Of a stretch of DNA of 64,000 bases, positions 1 through 11,581 are shown piece after piece. The notes beneath the pieces are model-generated. The model searched no databases, was not told where the DNA came from, and worked only from the letters and a program-made list of their open reading frames with translations. The stretch comes from Aegilops tauschii subsp. strangulata (Eukaryota > Streptophyta > Magnoliopsida > Poales > Poaceae): NCBI RefSeq assembly GCF_002575655.3, contig NC_053039.3:376069633-376133632 (forward strand). Direction: 5' to 3'. The position numbers and the translations under genes are program-made. Positions within the stretch are counted from its first letter, which is position 1. Each line of letters opens with the position of its first letter.

Positions 1-1498
1 CACAACATAGAGAAATGATGAACAATGACTATCACTACATGCATAGATGGCTGGTGGAAAAGCTCTATGGTTATAAGGTTTTTGCAAAAAGCCAATTTTT
101 CCCTACTGCAAAGGAATATAATTTATTTAACTACAAAGTTGGTTGAAAAATATTGAGAAGGTAAACCCCCTCTCAATCCCAATTAAAAGTAATCATTAAC
201 AACCCAACAAATTATTTAAGTAACGTAATGAGATCAACAGGATAATCCAAGAACCAGATACTCAAGATTGTCCATAACCGGGGACACGGCTAACCATGAT
301 TAGTTTGTACACTCTGCAGAGGTTTTCGCACTTTTCCCCACAAGACTCGATCTCCTCCGTTGGATTTCTCGCACTACATGGTGTTTGAGAAACGGATGAC
401 CGAGACACAGTCTTTCAGAAGCGTTAGCACCTTACGATGGGTAGACCGGTACACCTACATCCCCTACATCTGCTAGTCTACCACTGTAAGAGTTCACACA
501 ACTTAATCAACTATGCTAGAGCCCATAATAGCTTGTGGCTGCACACGAAAGTTTCTAGCATGAATAATCTCATGATCCCTTTGAGCCTGGGTGGCGGTCC
601 ATAGGAGAATCACACGGTACCCCGGGATTTCCAAAAAAACAGGCAATCACTGGGTACCCCAGGTGCCTCAATCCACCCAGATGTGTATTTAAGTTGCCAC
701 CTTAAGTTTAACCATTAATTAACAATCTCACATCTGTCATGAATACGCTCAAAACCCAATCCATGTCTACGAGCATAGCATTGCAATATAAGCATAACGT
801 AATAGTAACTCCCAAGGTTTGAATGTAGGGCAATAGGTTCCTACCTCATCAACTACTTCCCAAAACCCACATGTTATCAATTCCTAACCATGCAATGTTT
901 GAGGGTGAAACTAATGCATAAAAACTGGGTATGAAAGGGATATGATCAAAGTGTGAACTTGCCTGTACTATTGATGAAGATGATTCGCACTCAAAACCCT
1001 TGATAGTTCTACTCGTCACACTCCGGTCAATCTATCGTAAGCAGGCAATAGTAACCACACATAAGCAATCACTCAAAAGATCGGAAAGAATAAAGAAACA
1101 ATTTGGACAACATCAAAACCAAGCAAATAACTCTTACAACATAAAACAATTTCTAACAGTACAAAAATTATATGAATTTGGCCTTATCAGAAAGTTTAGG
1201 TCAAGAGCTTTAATTTGCAAAAAGAATCAACTAAATTGGAGTTATAAAACTCAGGTTACGATCAACAGAAGTTTGAATTCAAAACTGATCTAATTCAAAT
1301 TTTAAAATTTCAAAAACATGTTTGAGTTGGATTACTAGATAGAGGGGATCATAACAAAGAAGTGGGCGTTGGTTTCGTTGGATTTGGACAAACGAGTAAA
1401 AAGTTGTGCTAGTTTGAAAAACAGGGGCCAATCTGTAAATAAAATACTCACAAACGAGTCCCTGGCAGAAAACTAAAATAAAAGAAAAAGACTAAATA

Positions 1499-1568
1499 GC
1501 GAACGTTCGCTACAGAAGCTTATATGACGAAAACGTTCGCTGCGAAGACCAAAACAACGAACGTTCAC
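1499..1568. promoter_or_regulatory. Cluster of palindromic GAACGTTC/AACGTTC motifs in the LTR
   Basis: GCGAACGTTCGC at 1499-1510 is a perfect 12-bp palindrome. AACGTTCGC follows at 1532-1540 and CGAACGTTCAC at 1558-1568. The same trio is kept in the other LTR from 21130. GAACGTTC matches the GAAnnTTC pair of a heat-shock element, but the third pentamer is not in register, so any such role is a guess. Confidence 0.35.
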
Positions 1569-1949
1569 TACTTAACTAGGTTATTAAGAAAAACCGAGTT
1601 TAACCAAAAGAACCGAAGGCTGAAAAAATAAACCGGATCGGACCGGGCGGTTTTACCGGTCCACGGCGGGTCAACGGGACGGCGGTTTCCGGCGGCTGCA
1701 AGGAGAAGTGCGGCGGCGGATGCGGCGCGTCAACGGCGAGACGGGGGCGGGCTGCGCGGCGCGGGAGGTGGCTACGGCGGCGCGGGGCGACGCTAGGCGG
1801 CGAGCGGCAGCTAGCGGCGCGGGACGGTGAGAAGCGGCGATGCGGGAAATGCGACGGCGGCGGCGCTAGTGCGAGGGCGCGGCGGCGGCTCGGGATGCGT
1901 GCGGCAGCGCGGCGAGATGCGGGAAAGGAGAGAGGGGCCCGGGTGTGGC

Positions 1950-1957
1950 TATATAAA
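1950..1957 (+). promoter_or_regulatory. TATA-box-like TATATAAA on the strand opposite to the element
   Basis: TATATAAAGGGAGG lies in GC-rich DNA, and the match is at 21582-21589 in the other LTR. The element reads on the minus strand, but the motif fits a TATA box best on the plus strand. The minus-strand reading (CTTTATATAG) is weaker. The palindrome cluster lies about 400 bp upstream on the plus strand. Confidence 0.35.
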
Positions 1958-2917
1958 GGGAGGCGAGGCGGTGGCTTGGCGTGCGCGAGGGGGCAAGGTG
2001 GCCGCGGAGTCCGGGCGGCGTACGGACGTCGAGGCGGCGGCGGTTGCGGCAGCGCTCGGGACTCTATCCCGAGCTCGGTGGCGAGGAGCCAGGCGAGGCG
2101 GACGGCGCGTCGGGCCGGCTGGGCCGTGGCCTGGCTGGCTGGGCCGGCCCTGTACGGTCGGTCCAGAAGTTTTTTTTAAATAACCTTTTTTTAAAACACA
2201 TACCAAAAATAATAAAAACAAATAAAATATATATAGGCGTATAATATATCAAAATTTTCAGAAAAAGCTTTCCTACAGCATGAACATTTTTCTAACGTCA
2301 AATAAAATACACAAGAATTCAATTAAATCAAACACTGCTGCTGCTCTAATAAAATCCAATAAAATCATTTTAAAAATACCAAAGTTAATTCAAATTTATT
2401 TCTCTCCAATTTTCTGATGTAGGGAATCATTTTCCCTAATTTCTGTATATTTTATTTTTGGAGAAAAATAATTTGAATAAAACCCAATAACTCCAAATTG
2501 AAAATAATTTTCAAAAGGACTTTAAATTTGCTCCTTTTAAACTCCCAACTCATATTTCATATGTTTTGAAGAATTCATTTTATCTTCTCTCATGAAAATC
2601 ATTGAGTTGCTTAAAGTTTATGAATTGGAAATATTTTCGAATGAAATTCAAATATTTTCAAATACCCTTTTCATTTAATTAAATGGAAGAAGTCATGTCA
2701 TCTTCTCTCGAGGGTTTTGTATTTGAAAAGGATTTGAATTCCCGGAGATCAAAATGCAAAAAGGTGAAAGTTTGGGAAAGTCCTTTTATTCCCTCTCATT
2801 TAACTTTCGAAAAGTTTCGAATTTCACTCACTTTCAGTCAATCAATCACACAACACTCAAACAATCAGTCAAAACTATCTATTAACATTCCAAAATTTAG
2901 AATTTTGGGATGTTACA

Positions 2918-2940
2918 AACCTACCACCCTTAAAATGAAT
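2918..2940 (-). other. Polypurine tract of the gypsy element
   Basis: On the minus strand the purine-rich AAGGGTGGTAGG lies a few bases before the 3' LTR start TGTAACATCCC, as expected for the plus-strand primer of a gypsy element. Confidence 0.6.
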
Positions 2941-4093
2941 CTCGTCCTCGAGATTCGGAGAGGCTAGAAAGAAATAGGTTAGGTTCGGGGTCTTCTCAAA
3001 ATCCATCGATTATCACAGGGGGTCTGGGGTGCTACCACCCTTAGAAACATTGTTACGGTTCCATCATACTCATATACTCCATCCTTATTCTTGACAGGGC
3101 CGGTCTTCTCAGATCGTAAGGATAGTTCCTTCTCTGGCTCTTCCGGTAGCGGCATAACCTTTTCCTCAATTCTTTTGTACTTTCATCCTGGTAAGGTTAT
3201 TCCGAGACTGGGTCTTCTTAGCTGACGGTTCTGGCGCCAAAACTAAACAACTATCGATATCTCATGGTGGTCATCAATTTATGGTTTCTCCTGCAGGAAA
3301 TGGGTCTGGTTGATCCTCACCGTATAACCTACGGTTGGCAAAAGCTGCCTTGTACGGGGGAAAATTGCTATACCATTCTAAGGTTTAAACAAGGTTTTGA
3401 TCGTCGTCTCTCTACTATAGGTAGGTCACTCAGATTTACCATCCCATATAGCAAGGTGAATAATAAGAGTAAGTCGGTATGGTGATCAATCCATCCCGCA
3501 CCCAAATCATTACCCCTGTATACGGTTTAGTGAATCTCGCATTCTAACACTCGGTCATCCTCACAAGCATTGCAGAATTTCTCTTGTCGACGAACCAAGT
3601 TCGGATAATTCCATGGATTCTGCAAGCCAAACAAACATCTATCGTTTCTTCACAACTCTCAGGTTTTGCGTAACTCCTATAAGATCGTCTGTCGATAAAA
3701 TCGTAACTTCTTCCAGGGTTTTTCCTTCAGCAAGAATGTGCTTGCTTCTTGGCAGGTCCTGGGGCCTGTGGGTTATGGCCCATCTCATCACTTGTAGTCC
3801 TTGAACTTATCATCGAGCAAATTCCAACTTCCAACTTCCTAGTATTCTTAAATCCATCCAATTGTATTGTCTTCCTTCCTTCTATTGGCACCAAACTAGG
3901 ACATGATTACTCAGACTCATCATGGAATTTCCATTGATCCATATTTCCAACATCATACCTCCTTTATATCCAATAGTAATTCATCTCTTCATCCTTGTGG
4001 GATATCCCACATACCGAGATAAAAAAACTTATACTTATGAAGTCCATACTCCACTTCGTGGAACATCATTATCCTTTCCAGGGTCAAGCGTCC
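2941..4093 (-). other. Gypsy 3' internal region downstream of integrase
   Basis: This lies between the integrase C-terminus and the polypurine tract. No open frame longer than about 110 codons is found, and no chromodomain is readable, although Tekay-type integrases usually carry one; it may have decayed here. Confidence 0.5.
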
Positions 4094-5400
4094 TTACAGG
4101 GGAATATTGGCCATCTCTGCATGGCACTTATTCAACTGGGAAACGTGAAACACATCATGAACTCCTGACAGTCCTTCGGGTGACCCCAACTTGTTGGCCA
4201 CTTCTCCCATACGCTCCAAAACTCGGTATGGTCCTACAAATCTTGGGGCTAACTTTCCCTTAACTCCAAATCGTTTAACTCCTCGCAGAGGGGACACACA
4301 AAGACATGCTCTGTCTCCAATTTCATAGACTACCTCCTTGCGTTTTTGAGTCTGCATAACTCTTCTGCCTGGACTGAGCTACCTTCAGTCTATCTCGAAT
4401 CAACTTAACATTCTCTTCTGACTCCTTGATCACATTTGTTCCAAACAACTGACGGTCTCCAACTTCATCCCACATCAATGGTGTCTGGCTCCTTCCCATA
4501 CAAAGCTTCAAAAGGGGCCATCTTCAAACTAGCTTGGTAACTGTTGTTGTATGAGAACTCCGCGTAAGGTAGATTATCATCCCTACTAGATCCATAATCT
4601 AGCGCACACACTCTCAACATGTCCTCCAGAATCTGATTAACTCTCTCGGTCTATCCATCTGTCTGCGGAAGAAAGGCTGTAATGAACTCTAGCCTAGTAC
4701 CCAAAGTCTGGTGCAGCTGATTCCAAAACTTTGAGGTAAACTGTGTTCCTCTATCTGATACGATGGTCCTCGGAACTCCATGCAGACATACGATCCTGGT
4801 CATATATATCTTGGCCAACTTCGCACTTGTATAGGTGGTTTTCACTGGGATAAAGTGAGCCACTTTGGTCAAGCGAATCAACTACTACCCAGATAGAATC
4901 ATACCCCGATCGGGTTCTGGGAAATCCGGTAATGAAATCCATGCCAAGCTTATCCCACTTCCATCCGGGTATCGGCATAGGCTGTAGTAATCCTGCTGGC
5001 TTCTGATGCTCTGCCTTTACTCTCTGGCATACATCACCTACGACTACATACTCCGCAATATCCTTCTTCATACCAGTCCACCAGAAACGCTCCTTCAAAT
5101 CCAAATACATCTTGGTGTTTCCAGGGCGAATCGAGTATGGTGAGTCATGAGCCTCCTGAAGTATTAACTTCCCGATCTTTGCATTATTGGGCACGTATAC
5201 ACGGTCCTCGAACCATAAGGTGTCGTGCTCATCCTTATGAAAACCTTTGGCCTTTCCTTTGCTCATCCTCTCTTTTATCTCAGCCATCTCTTTGTCATCC
5301 TTTTGAGCTTCTAGAATCTTTCCCACTAAGGTTGATTGAACCTCCAGTGTTGCAACGAAACCTATGGGGACTATCTCCAAACGAAGCTCCCTGAGATCCT
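4094..5400 (-). pseudogene. Gypsy integrase, broken
   Basis: Integrase inserts retroelement cDNA into chromosomes. Read on the minus strand from about 5400, the pieces are: the tail of RNase H (ELREL..LEIVPIGF), the zinc-binding/catalytic region with MDFITGFPRTRSGYDSIW (5380-4880), then KVAHFIPVKTTY and SDRGTQFTSKFW in another frame (4881-4651), then the QTDG-TERVNQILEDML stretch carrying the catalytic Glu, and the GPY region (4357-4094). A frameshift near 4875 separates the first two pieces. A stop at about 4648-4650 replaces the Gln usual in QTDGQTERVNQ. The D, D and E catalytic positions are recognisable but not in one frame, so no active enzyme can be made. Confidence 0.85.
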
Positions 5401-5423
5401 CAGCTAACTCCTTTCGTAATCCT

Positions 5424-5783
5424 CTACTTATGAGGGTATTCGTCCTTGTTTTCTTTATGGTTGTGTCCTATTTCTCCACAAAGCTTGTATGCACAAGGTT
5501 TCTTCATATCCTTTCCATAAGGCCTCAACTTCTGGGACACAGGACGAGATCTTTGCAGAGTCAGCTTAAATTCTTCCCAAGTGGTTACTCCTTTCCGTCC
5601 ATTGATGGTTTGGTACATCCTCCACCAAGTAGCAGCACCTCTTTCAAAGCACTGAAGAGCATGCTGGGTCATATCCTTTCCAGTTATAGTGTTATTCTCC
5701 ATATGATCCTCCATGTTCTGAATCCATCGGTCCATCTCCAATTGAATCATCGGTCCAGAAAATATAAGCTCATCTCCATTCAT
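5424..5783 (-). pseudogene. Gypsy gag fragment with zinc knuckle
   Basis: Gag forms the virus-like particle. This 119-codon frame has the retrotransposon-gag signature (ALQCFERGAATWWRMYQTI, then TTWEEFKLTL) and ends in a knuckle-like CAYKLCGEIGHNHKENKDE, where the expected last Cys is not clear. The frame stops at 5424, just where RNase H-tail/integrase sequence begins, so about 2 kb or more of protease, RT and RNase H coding DNA is missing. The N-terminal half of gag is not in one open frame; only a 61-codon, Lys/Arg/Glu-rich frame at 5964-6149 lies upstream. Confidence 0.75.
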
Positions 5784-6791
5784 CCTCTATTGGGTCCAAT
5801 GGTTGGGGTGGGATAAGAGAGATAGAGAGGGATACACACAATACAAACAAAGTTTTTGAAAGACAGATTTTAATTGTGGCTGTCGGAAAAACATCAAACA
5901 AATGACAGCTCACAATCGTCGCATCTAACGTAGGTATATAACAGGGGTTTGGTCTTTTAAAGGTCAATAAATCTTCAAAATCGCCAAACTATTCAAGTCT
6001 TGTTCATGCCTCCAATGGCTTCTTCCGATCATGCTTGTCTTTCTCAAGTTCTTTTGCCAGATCATCTCTGTTGACGCGAAGTCTTTCGTGACGTCCTTTA
6101 TATTTCTGGAGTTGCGTTCCAAACTTCTGGGTTTCAACATCCTTGACATGAACCATGATCCTATGGTCCTTCAGTTCCTGACAAATCTACGGTTTCTCGA
6201 GGTTCTGCTCCTCCAGTTTGGCTACTTCAACTTCTGGGTCCCATGTTCTTCACGAAATGCTTCCTTGTCAAAATATAACTTCCTGCAGTCCATCTTAAAC
6301 TTCTTGATGTAATTCTCCAGATCCTGGTGATACACCAGCTAAGGTTAAAACTTCATCCTTTGCTCATAGATGCTCCATCAGCCTTCTACCATCCAATCCT
6401 TCCGAAGAAAATGCATGCTTAACTTAGTACGGTGACGATGGAACAAACGATCGATAGCATCATGGATAGTCGTGTTTCTTCCCTTGTCATTGCCATGAGC
6501 TATCCTCCATAGTTGATATCTCCTGCCTTAGGGTTTTCTTGACAAAACTTTGAGTTCTAATGCTCCATGTTCCGGTCTTTCTCCGATACACCTTGATCTC
6601 GGGTATTCACAACTTCCATAGTCTGCCAAGTTCCATAAGGGTAACCTTCTTAGGCCATACCAATCTGGAAATTCTTTAGAGTCTTCAAATTCTCCTAGTC
6701 TTCGGAGTCTTCAACCGATGTAGTTTCGATTAGTATAATGCACGGTAAAATCCTCTTCATTCCGAATGGTCTTAGTTGTCCGGTATCTTGT
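5784..6791 (-). other. Gypsy gag 5' part/leader, cut by the CACTA insertion
   Basis: This is internal gypsy DNA, continuous with 19117-19331 before the CACTA inserted at the TGT of 6789-6791. Only short frames are seen; I recognise no full gag N-terminus. Confidence 0.55.
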
Positions 6792-6812
6792 CACTACTAG
6801 GAAAAGGCCTAC

Positions 6813-7204
6813 TAGTGGCGCACCAGTTTTGCCTACTAATGGCACACTACTGGTGCGCCACTAGTACCACACCACTAGTATTTTTTACTAATGGCGCACC
6901 ACTGGTGCGCCATTAGTATCTGGTATACTAATGGCGCACCAAGCAGTGTGCCATTAGTATAGGCCATGGTGCGCCATTAGTATGCCTCCCACGGGGCCAT
7001 ATTTACCCATGTGCCTAGCCATACTAATGGCGCACCGCGGGGTGATGCGCCATTAGTATCCTTTGGCATACTAATGGCGCACTGCGGGGTGATGTGCCAT
7101 TAGTATCCTTTGGCATACTAATGGCGCAATGCGGTGTAATGCTCCATTAGTATCCTTTGGCATACTAATGGCGCACGTTGGGGTGATGCGTCATTAGTAT
7201 GTAT
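6813..7204. repeat. Left subterminal repeat array of the first CACTA
   Basis: Repeated head-to-head ACTAATGGCGCACC ... GGTGCGCCATTAGT units, each pair able to fold into a hairpin. In En/Spm the subterminal repeats bind the TNPA-type protein. The array has about six pairs and decays inward. Confidence 0.85.
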
Positions 7205-7448
7205 ATTAGGGATTATTATTTTTTTCTTTTCTGATTTTTGCACAGATTACAAAATATATTATTGGACAGAATATAAGCAGCACCACACAGCAATAGCAGA
7301 TTCATCGAATACAATAGAAGATTAGTCTCCGAATACAATTCATCATATTAGTCTCCGAATTCAAAAGACCGAACAAAGATAGAACATTACAAGTCGCGAG
7401 ACCGCGAGTAGCGAGTTAGTCTTCACATTACAAGTCGATATCGATCAT
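7205..7448. other. CACTA DNA between left array and small ORF
   Basis: AT-rich sequence with no recognised signal. It is probably the 3' untranslated part of the minus-strand ORF at 7449-7703. Confidence 0.3.
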
Positions 7449-7703
7449 CTAAACTACCATCGCATAGAAGAGAGCTGCGGTCATCACGATGAGCATCATC
7501 GCGATGAAACTGGTCTTCATCCGGTTCCTCCAACGCTCCCTCCTCTCTCCCGCTAGATAGCGCTCGTATCTAGATTCCGCCTCCGCCCTAGTGGTGTACC
7601 CTTTGTAACTGTTACCGCTGAAACGGTGAACCTGTCTCCGACACTCCTCCCAGTCGTCGTAGACTCCGGGAACCTTACCCTTGTACACGACATACGACAG
7701 CAT
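7449..7703 (-). CDS. Small CACTA protein: RNase H1 N-terminal/viroplasmin-like domain plus membrane segment
   Basis: An intact 84-residue frame. Residues about 4-45 (YVVYKGKVPGVYDDWEEC ... GNSYKGYTTRAEAESRY) match the RNase H1 N-terminal hybrid-binding domain, also called the caulimovirus viroplasmin domain, which binds RNA:DNA hybrids or dsRNA. The family core is visible: Tyr-Val-Val, Lys-Gly, PGVY, Trp-Glu-Glu-Cys, then NSYKGY and a Thr-Arg-Ala-Glu-Ala helix. An Arg/Glu-rich linker follows (50-64). Residues about 66-84 are strongly hydrophobic, a likely transmembrane or tail-anchor helix. No RNase H catalytic domain follows. It lies about 245 bp downstream of the Ulp1-like exon on the same strand. 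Unlike the two larger genes it has no visible lesion. It could also be a captured host fragment or an unexpressed frame; the domain call is firmer than the function. Confidence 0.6.
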   Translation of the reverse strand: MLSYVVYKGKVPGVYDDWEECRRQVHRFSGNSYKGYTTRAEAESRYERYLAGERRERWRNRMKTSFIAMMLIVMTAALFYAMVV

Positions 7704-7948
7704 CTCTATGCACTAGCCAAACAACAGACAATACATAAGCAATATATAAGTATGCAACAAAAGGATCGGAAGAGAAAAGCAAGACATTAATAGCATGATT
7801 CATGGTCCTACTAATAAATAGCATCGATTACATCTAAGTTGAACGACTGTCCAAACCAAAGAGACATACAAGTTCATTAAAGTTTAATTACAACATGAGC
7901 TAATCAATGTTTCAGAACTACACATAGCATCACTACTTTCGACTCGAC

Positions 7949-10900
7949 TCATGGGACCGGAGCGTGGATGAAGCCGCCGTCTGTCGTGATGGTCATGAAG
8001 TCGCGGGCGTTGTCAGCCTGCATTTGTAGCGTTGTGTCTATCTCACTGTTGGACGGTTGAAATTTGAGGTAGAACTGCCCCGAGGTACGAAGAATTCTTG
8101 TCGGATGTCCGCGTCCTGGATTGCCGCCAAGCTTGCGGCCCAATCTTTGAGATTATTTGGTAGCAGAAGGTGATTATGGTCCCGCACGATCGCCCGCATG
8201 TGATGGAGGGCGTAGTAGGCATCCTTCTGACCGCCAGGCGGCTGCTTGACGCAGGGGAACATCGTATTGTGGGTGAACACGTGCCTGCCGTACCTACGAA
8301 CTGGCCTCTTAAAGGTGCCTCCAGATGCGGCGTAGCCGGGGAGAGCATCATCAAGAACTTTCTTGATATTTGTGTAGTCTATCTTGGAGTCACGGTCCGG
8401 GTCCAAATACGTGGCCATGGAATATTTCGGGCTTAAGAGGATGAGTGTGCAATGTGTGTCACTGCACAGAACACGGAATGTTAGAAAAAAAAGAACGATC
8501 GAAATCTAAGAAATCATATGTTACGGGGCGGTTAGGAGATGACTTACTCGGGAAAGTAAGGCACGAGGAAGTTATCCTTATCCGGGTTTGCCAGAATGAC
8601 ACCTTCGAGGTGTGAACTCGCGACTTGCCGGTCCCCAGCGCTGCCCAAGATCTTGGCACGCATGTAGAAGGGGTCGACTATCACAATGTCCGGGGTCTTG
8701 TCTCTAATGATCCGCATCTCCATACTCAGCGAAAACAGCCAAACGAAGGTGTAGTGCAGCGGATGAAGGTTAAGCATAGCAAAGATGTCATCAAACCGCA
8801 GGACGATCGTACCCCCGACGGCGCTATCCACAAAGCCCTTGCCCTCTGGCACCTTGGCCACGAAAACCGGGTATGCCACATCATTCTCTCTGAGACGCCG
8901 CTTCTCCAAAGAAAGAACACTGTCATGGAGACTCCGCATAGCACCGGTTGCAGCATTGAGCATATTTGTCGGTAGCATCGGCCTACCCGCCACATGCACC
9001 CTCCTCGAGATATCCTTAGGTGAAGGTGGCCCGTCCTGAGCACGGATCGTACTCGGTGCCGGCTGGCTCGCACTGGCGCCCTTGTTAGTCTTTCGTTTCC
9101 GTCCCTTCTTCCTGATCTGCTGTAATGGGATCGAGTTCTGCTCACAGACCGCCTTCTTGAGCGTGTTGGGGCTGATAATATTTGGCACCTCAGCTATCTG
9201 AGGCTCGGTGAAGGCGGCAGCTGGAGGCGTCTCCTGAGAACTGAACGCCAGACGACGCCTGTTGCAATTGGGTTTCTCCGCCGTACCAGCTAGATCGCGG
9301 TCGTCTTTTTCAGGGTTGGGTTCTTGAGAAGGAGGCCCGCAGAACTCGTCACCGTACCCATGTTCGGCAAAGTACTTATCGACGTTGGAAAATGTACCGC
9401 CGTCGTTGTCGTCGTCGTCCGGATCCTGTGCCATATGCATGTCCGGATCCTGTGCCATAGGGATGTCCGGCATGTCCGGTAGCGTTGCGGCGTTCTTGCC
9501 ATGGCTTGGCGCTGGCACGACTGGCGGTCTTGTCTGTGGGGTGGTGTCCCCCGCCTCCAAACGAATCTGGCTCTTCGGCCAAAGCAGGGGCCAGCTTACG
9601 CAGGCACTGAGGGTCATCACATCATCTTCGTCGGCCCCAGCGGGCCGAATCGGAGGTAACAACTCGTCGCAGCCTGGCAGCACCCGAACCAGTTCAACCC
9701 TATACAAGGTGGGTGGCATCGGATTACCGTGGAACACGCGGTTGCCCGATTGAACGATTCTGCCCTTGGCGACATCGACCAACTCGCCGCCCACAAAGTG
9801 CAGGAGAGTGCAAGGAACATCGGTGGCGCCCTGCGAAAACATGTAGGGCGTCAGGGATGCCCAGTCAAAGGCAAGGAGATGAAGTCATCGGCCGAGAGGC
9901 TTAGTTACCGTGATGCCGTCGAGCTCAGCTAATGTCGAGGCACCGCCAACGGTGGGCGTGCGCGTGCAACTGACGGAGGGCCGCTTGCTGGCGAGGTGCC
10001 GGCCGGCGTACACCCAGGTGCATTAAGCTCCAATGCCCGTGCCGGCGCCGGAGACACGAATACCGCCTCCGCCGAAGACACCAATGGCGCCGCCTGCGCG
10101 TTGTGCGAGTTGCTGGCCGTGAAGCTGGGAACCGGGTGAGGCCCCTGTTGGCCGCCCGCAATCCACGTCGTCAGCCCCTGAATCAAGGTAGGCACAATGG
10201 CGGTGAGCGTCGTTCCCAGTTGTTGCACTTGCTCTTGGACAATCTCCGGAATCCGCGCCACTTGTGCCTTGAGTTCTTGAACCTCGCGCGACTGGCTTTC
10301 CGAGCTGGTCTTTTTCTCCTTTCGCCCACCAGCGGTATAGTATGACGACCATTTTGTGGACAAGCCTTTGCCGGCCACACGACCAGCTGACGACGGCTTA
10401 CTGAGCTTATCCTTGTTTTTCATTACGTTCAACGCCCTATTTAAAGGGGTGTCAAAAGGGGAGCTCTGAGACGACCCCGCGCTACTGCTTTCAGCCTCCT
10501 GCGGAAGGAATGTGAACCATTTAGAAATTTGGCTTCATTAATTAGAATGCAACCATATGGAGCTAATTACGCGGGGGTGTATTCCTTACCAGAACAAGCT
10601 CAAGAGCCCTGGTCTTCGGATCCGTGGTAAGCTCCTTTGTTACCGGGTCCTCCTTGTACCGGGCCCTGACAAAGTTCCAGGACTACTTGTCACGTAATTT
10701 CTCGAAGCGGGGCGGTAGGCCTTGCTCGGCACGCTCCGCGTCCTCCTTGTCCCATATAGGCTCCGCCACTCTGTAACCGCCGGGACCGAGTTGGTGGACC
10801 CCTAAGTTCAACTCCCGCATTTCTTTCCCCCACTGACTTGATTCGGAGGTTGCGCTGCTCTCGCACTTGATCTTGAACTCCTTGTAGTCATCTTCGCTCA

Positions 10901-11513
10901 TCAAAGGATATTTCGCCTTGATCTTCTCATAACTATCACCTTTTTCAATCATTGCCTTCACCGTGCTTCTCCATGTAGACAGGGTCGTGCTCATCCTCGT
11001 GAGGGCGGCACTGTTCACTTTATTCCCTGAGAGGCGTGTGTTTGCAAACTCAGCGGGGAACTTGTATCGTTCGTGCAGCTTCGTGAAGAGGAGGTTGCGC
11101 AAATTCCCTCGGTCCTTATGCCTTAGGTTCTCGGTGTTGATCGAGACGGTGCTCCGGAGAATGCACCCGAGCTGAACCGAGTATCCCTTGACTACATGTT
11201 TGGGCGTCGTTGGATGCCCGTCGGAGTTCACTTCAGTAAATTCCTCCTTGACGGTGCCGAGCACGTTCGGGCGCCGGTCCTTCCGTTGCGTCTTCGGTTG
11301 GCTGCCATCTGTGCGTGCGCCGCCATCATCAGTGGTGGCATCCTCGGCGGCACCATCAGTGGTGTCATCCCCGACGCCACTAGGGGTTGTGTAGTCAGGA
11401 TCGGTGTCTTCCGCGGCGGCATCCTCATAGCGGTGAGGTTCTTCCTCCATCTCCTGGGACAGCTCCCAGAATTGCTTGCCGCCCGAACCGCCGGCCTCAT
11501 CGTTGTGGGCCAT
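7949..11513 (-). pseudogene. TNP1-like/Ulp1-like CACTA accessory protein, four exons, broken
   Basis: Exons inferred from canonical splice sites and phase: 11513-10590, 10498-9909, 9830-8548 and 8461-7949. Exon 1 has the Ptta/En/Spm plant-transposase type region (NTRLSGNKVNSAALTR, WGKEMRELNLGVHQLGPGGY). Exon 2 has a Lys/Gln-rich coiled-coil-like stretch (EVQELKAQVARIPEIVQEQV). Exon 3 has an acidic linker with repeated MAQDPD and the start of a C48/Ulp1-like domain (RIIRDKTPDIVIVDPFYM). Exon 4 has the His (THCTL) and Asp (ATYLD) of the peptidase triad. Where related proteins have Cys-Gly after KQPPG, this one reads KDAYY, so the nucleophile is gone. Lesions: TAG at 10683-10685; exon 2 is 590 nt instead of a multiple of three; a frame change near 8085. 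I chose the start at 11513 because the frame further upstream lies in tandem repeats. Confidence 0.78.
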
Positions 11514-11581
11514 GTTTCGCTTTAAATAGGAAAAAAGTTTGGTCAAAAGTTGGTTATTGTCAAGGAACAAGATCATGGTCT

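Larger units (their letters stand above)
1..2917 (-). repeat. 3' LTR of the gypsy element (partial)
   Basis: Near-identical to 19635-22540; base 1 matches 19635. It ends at 2917 with ...GGGATGTTACA, the complement of the LTR start TGTAACATCCC. A hand comparison of 1000-1293 with 20631-20924 shows six substitutions in 294 bases. Bases 1640-2160 are very GC-rich and give long spurious reading frames; the rest is AT-rich. Confidence 0.92.

Noticed and set aside
1000..1293. 97-codon frame repeated at 20631-20924
   Set aside because: Conserved only because both lie in the LTR pair; four of six substitutions change the residue or its class and there is no known motif.
1827..2252. Several overlapping frames of 60-118 codons on both strands (also 21500-22037)
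   Set aside because: They lie in the GC-rich part of the gypsy LTR, are Gly/Arg/Ala-rich in every frame and carry no domain; GC bias explains them.
6813..7204. CRISPR array
   Set aside because: Repeats are inverted, CACTA-subterminal and in a plant genome; spacers are not unique-length.
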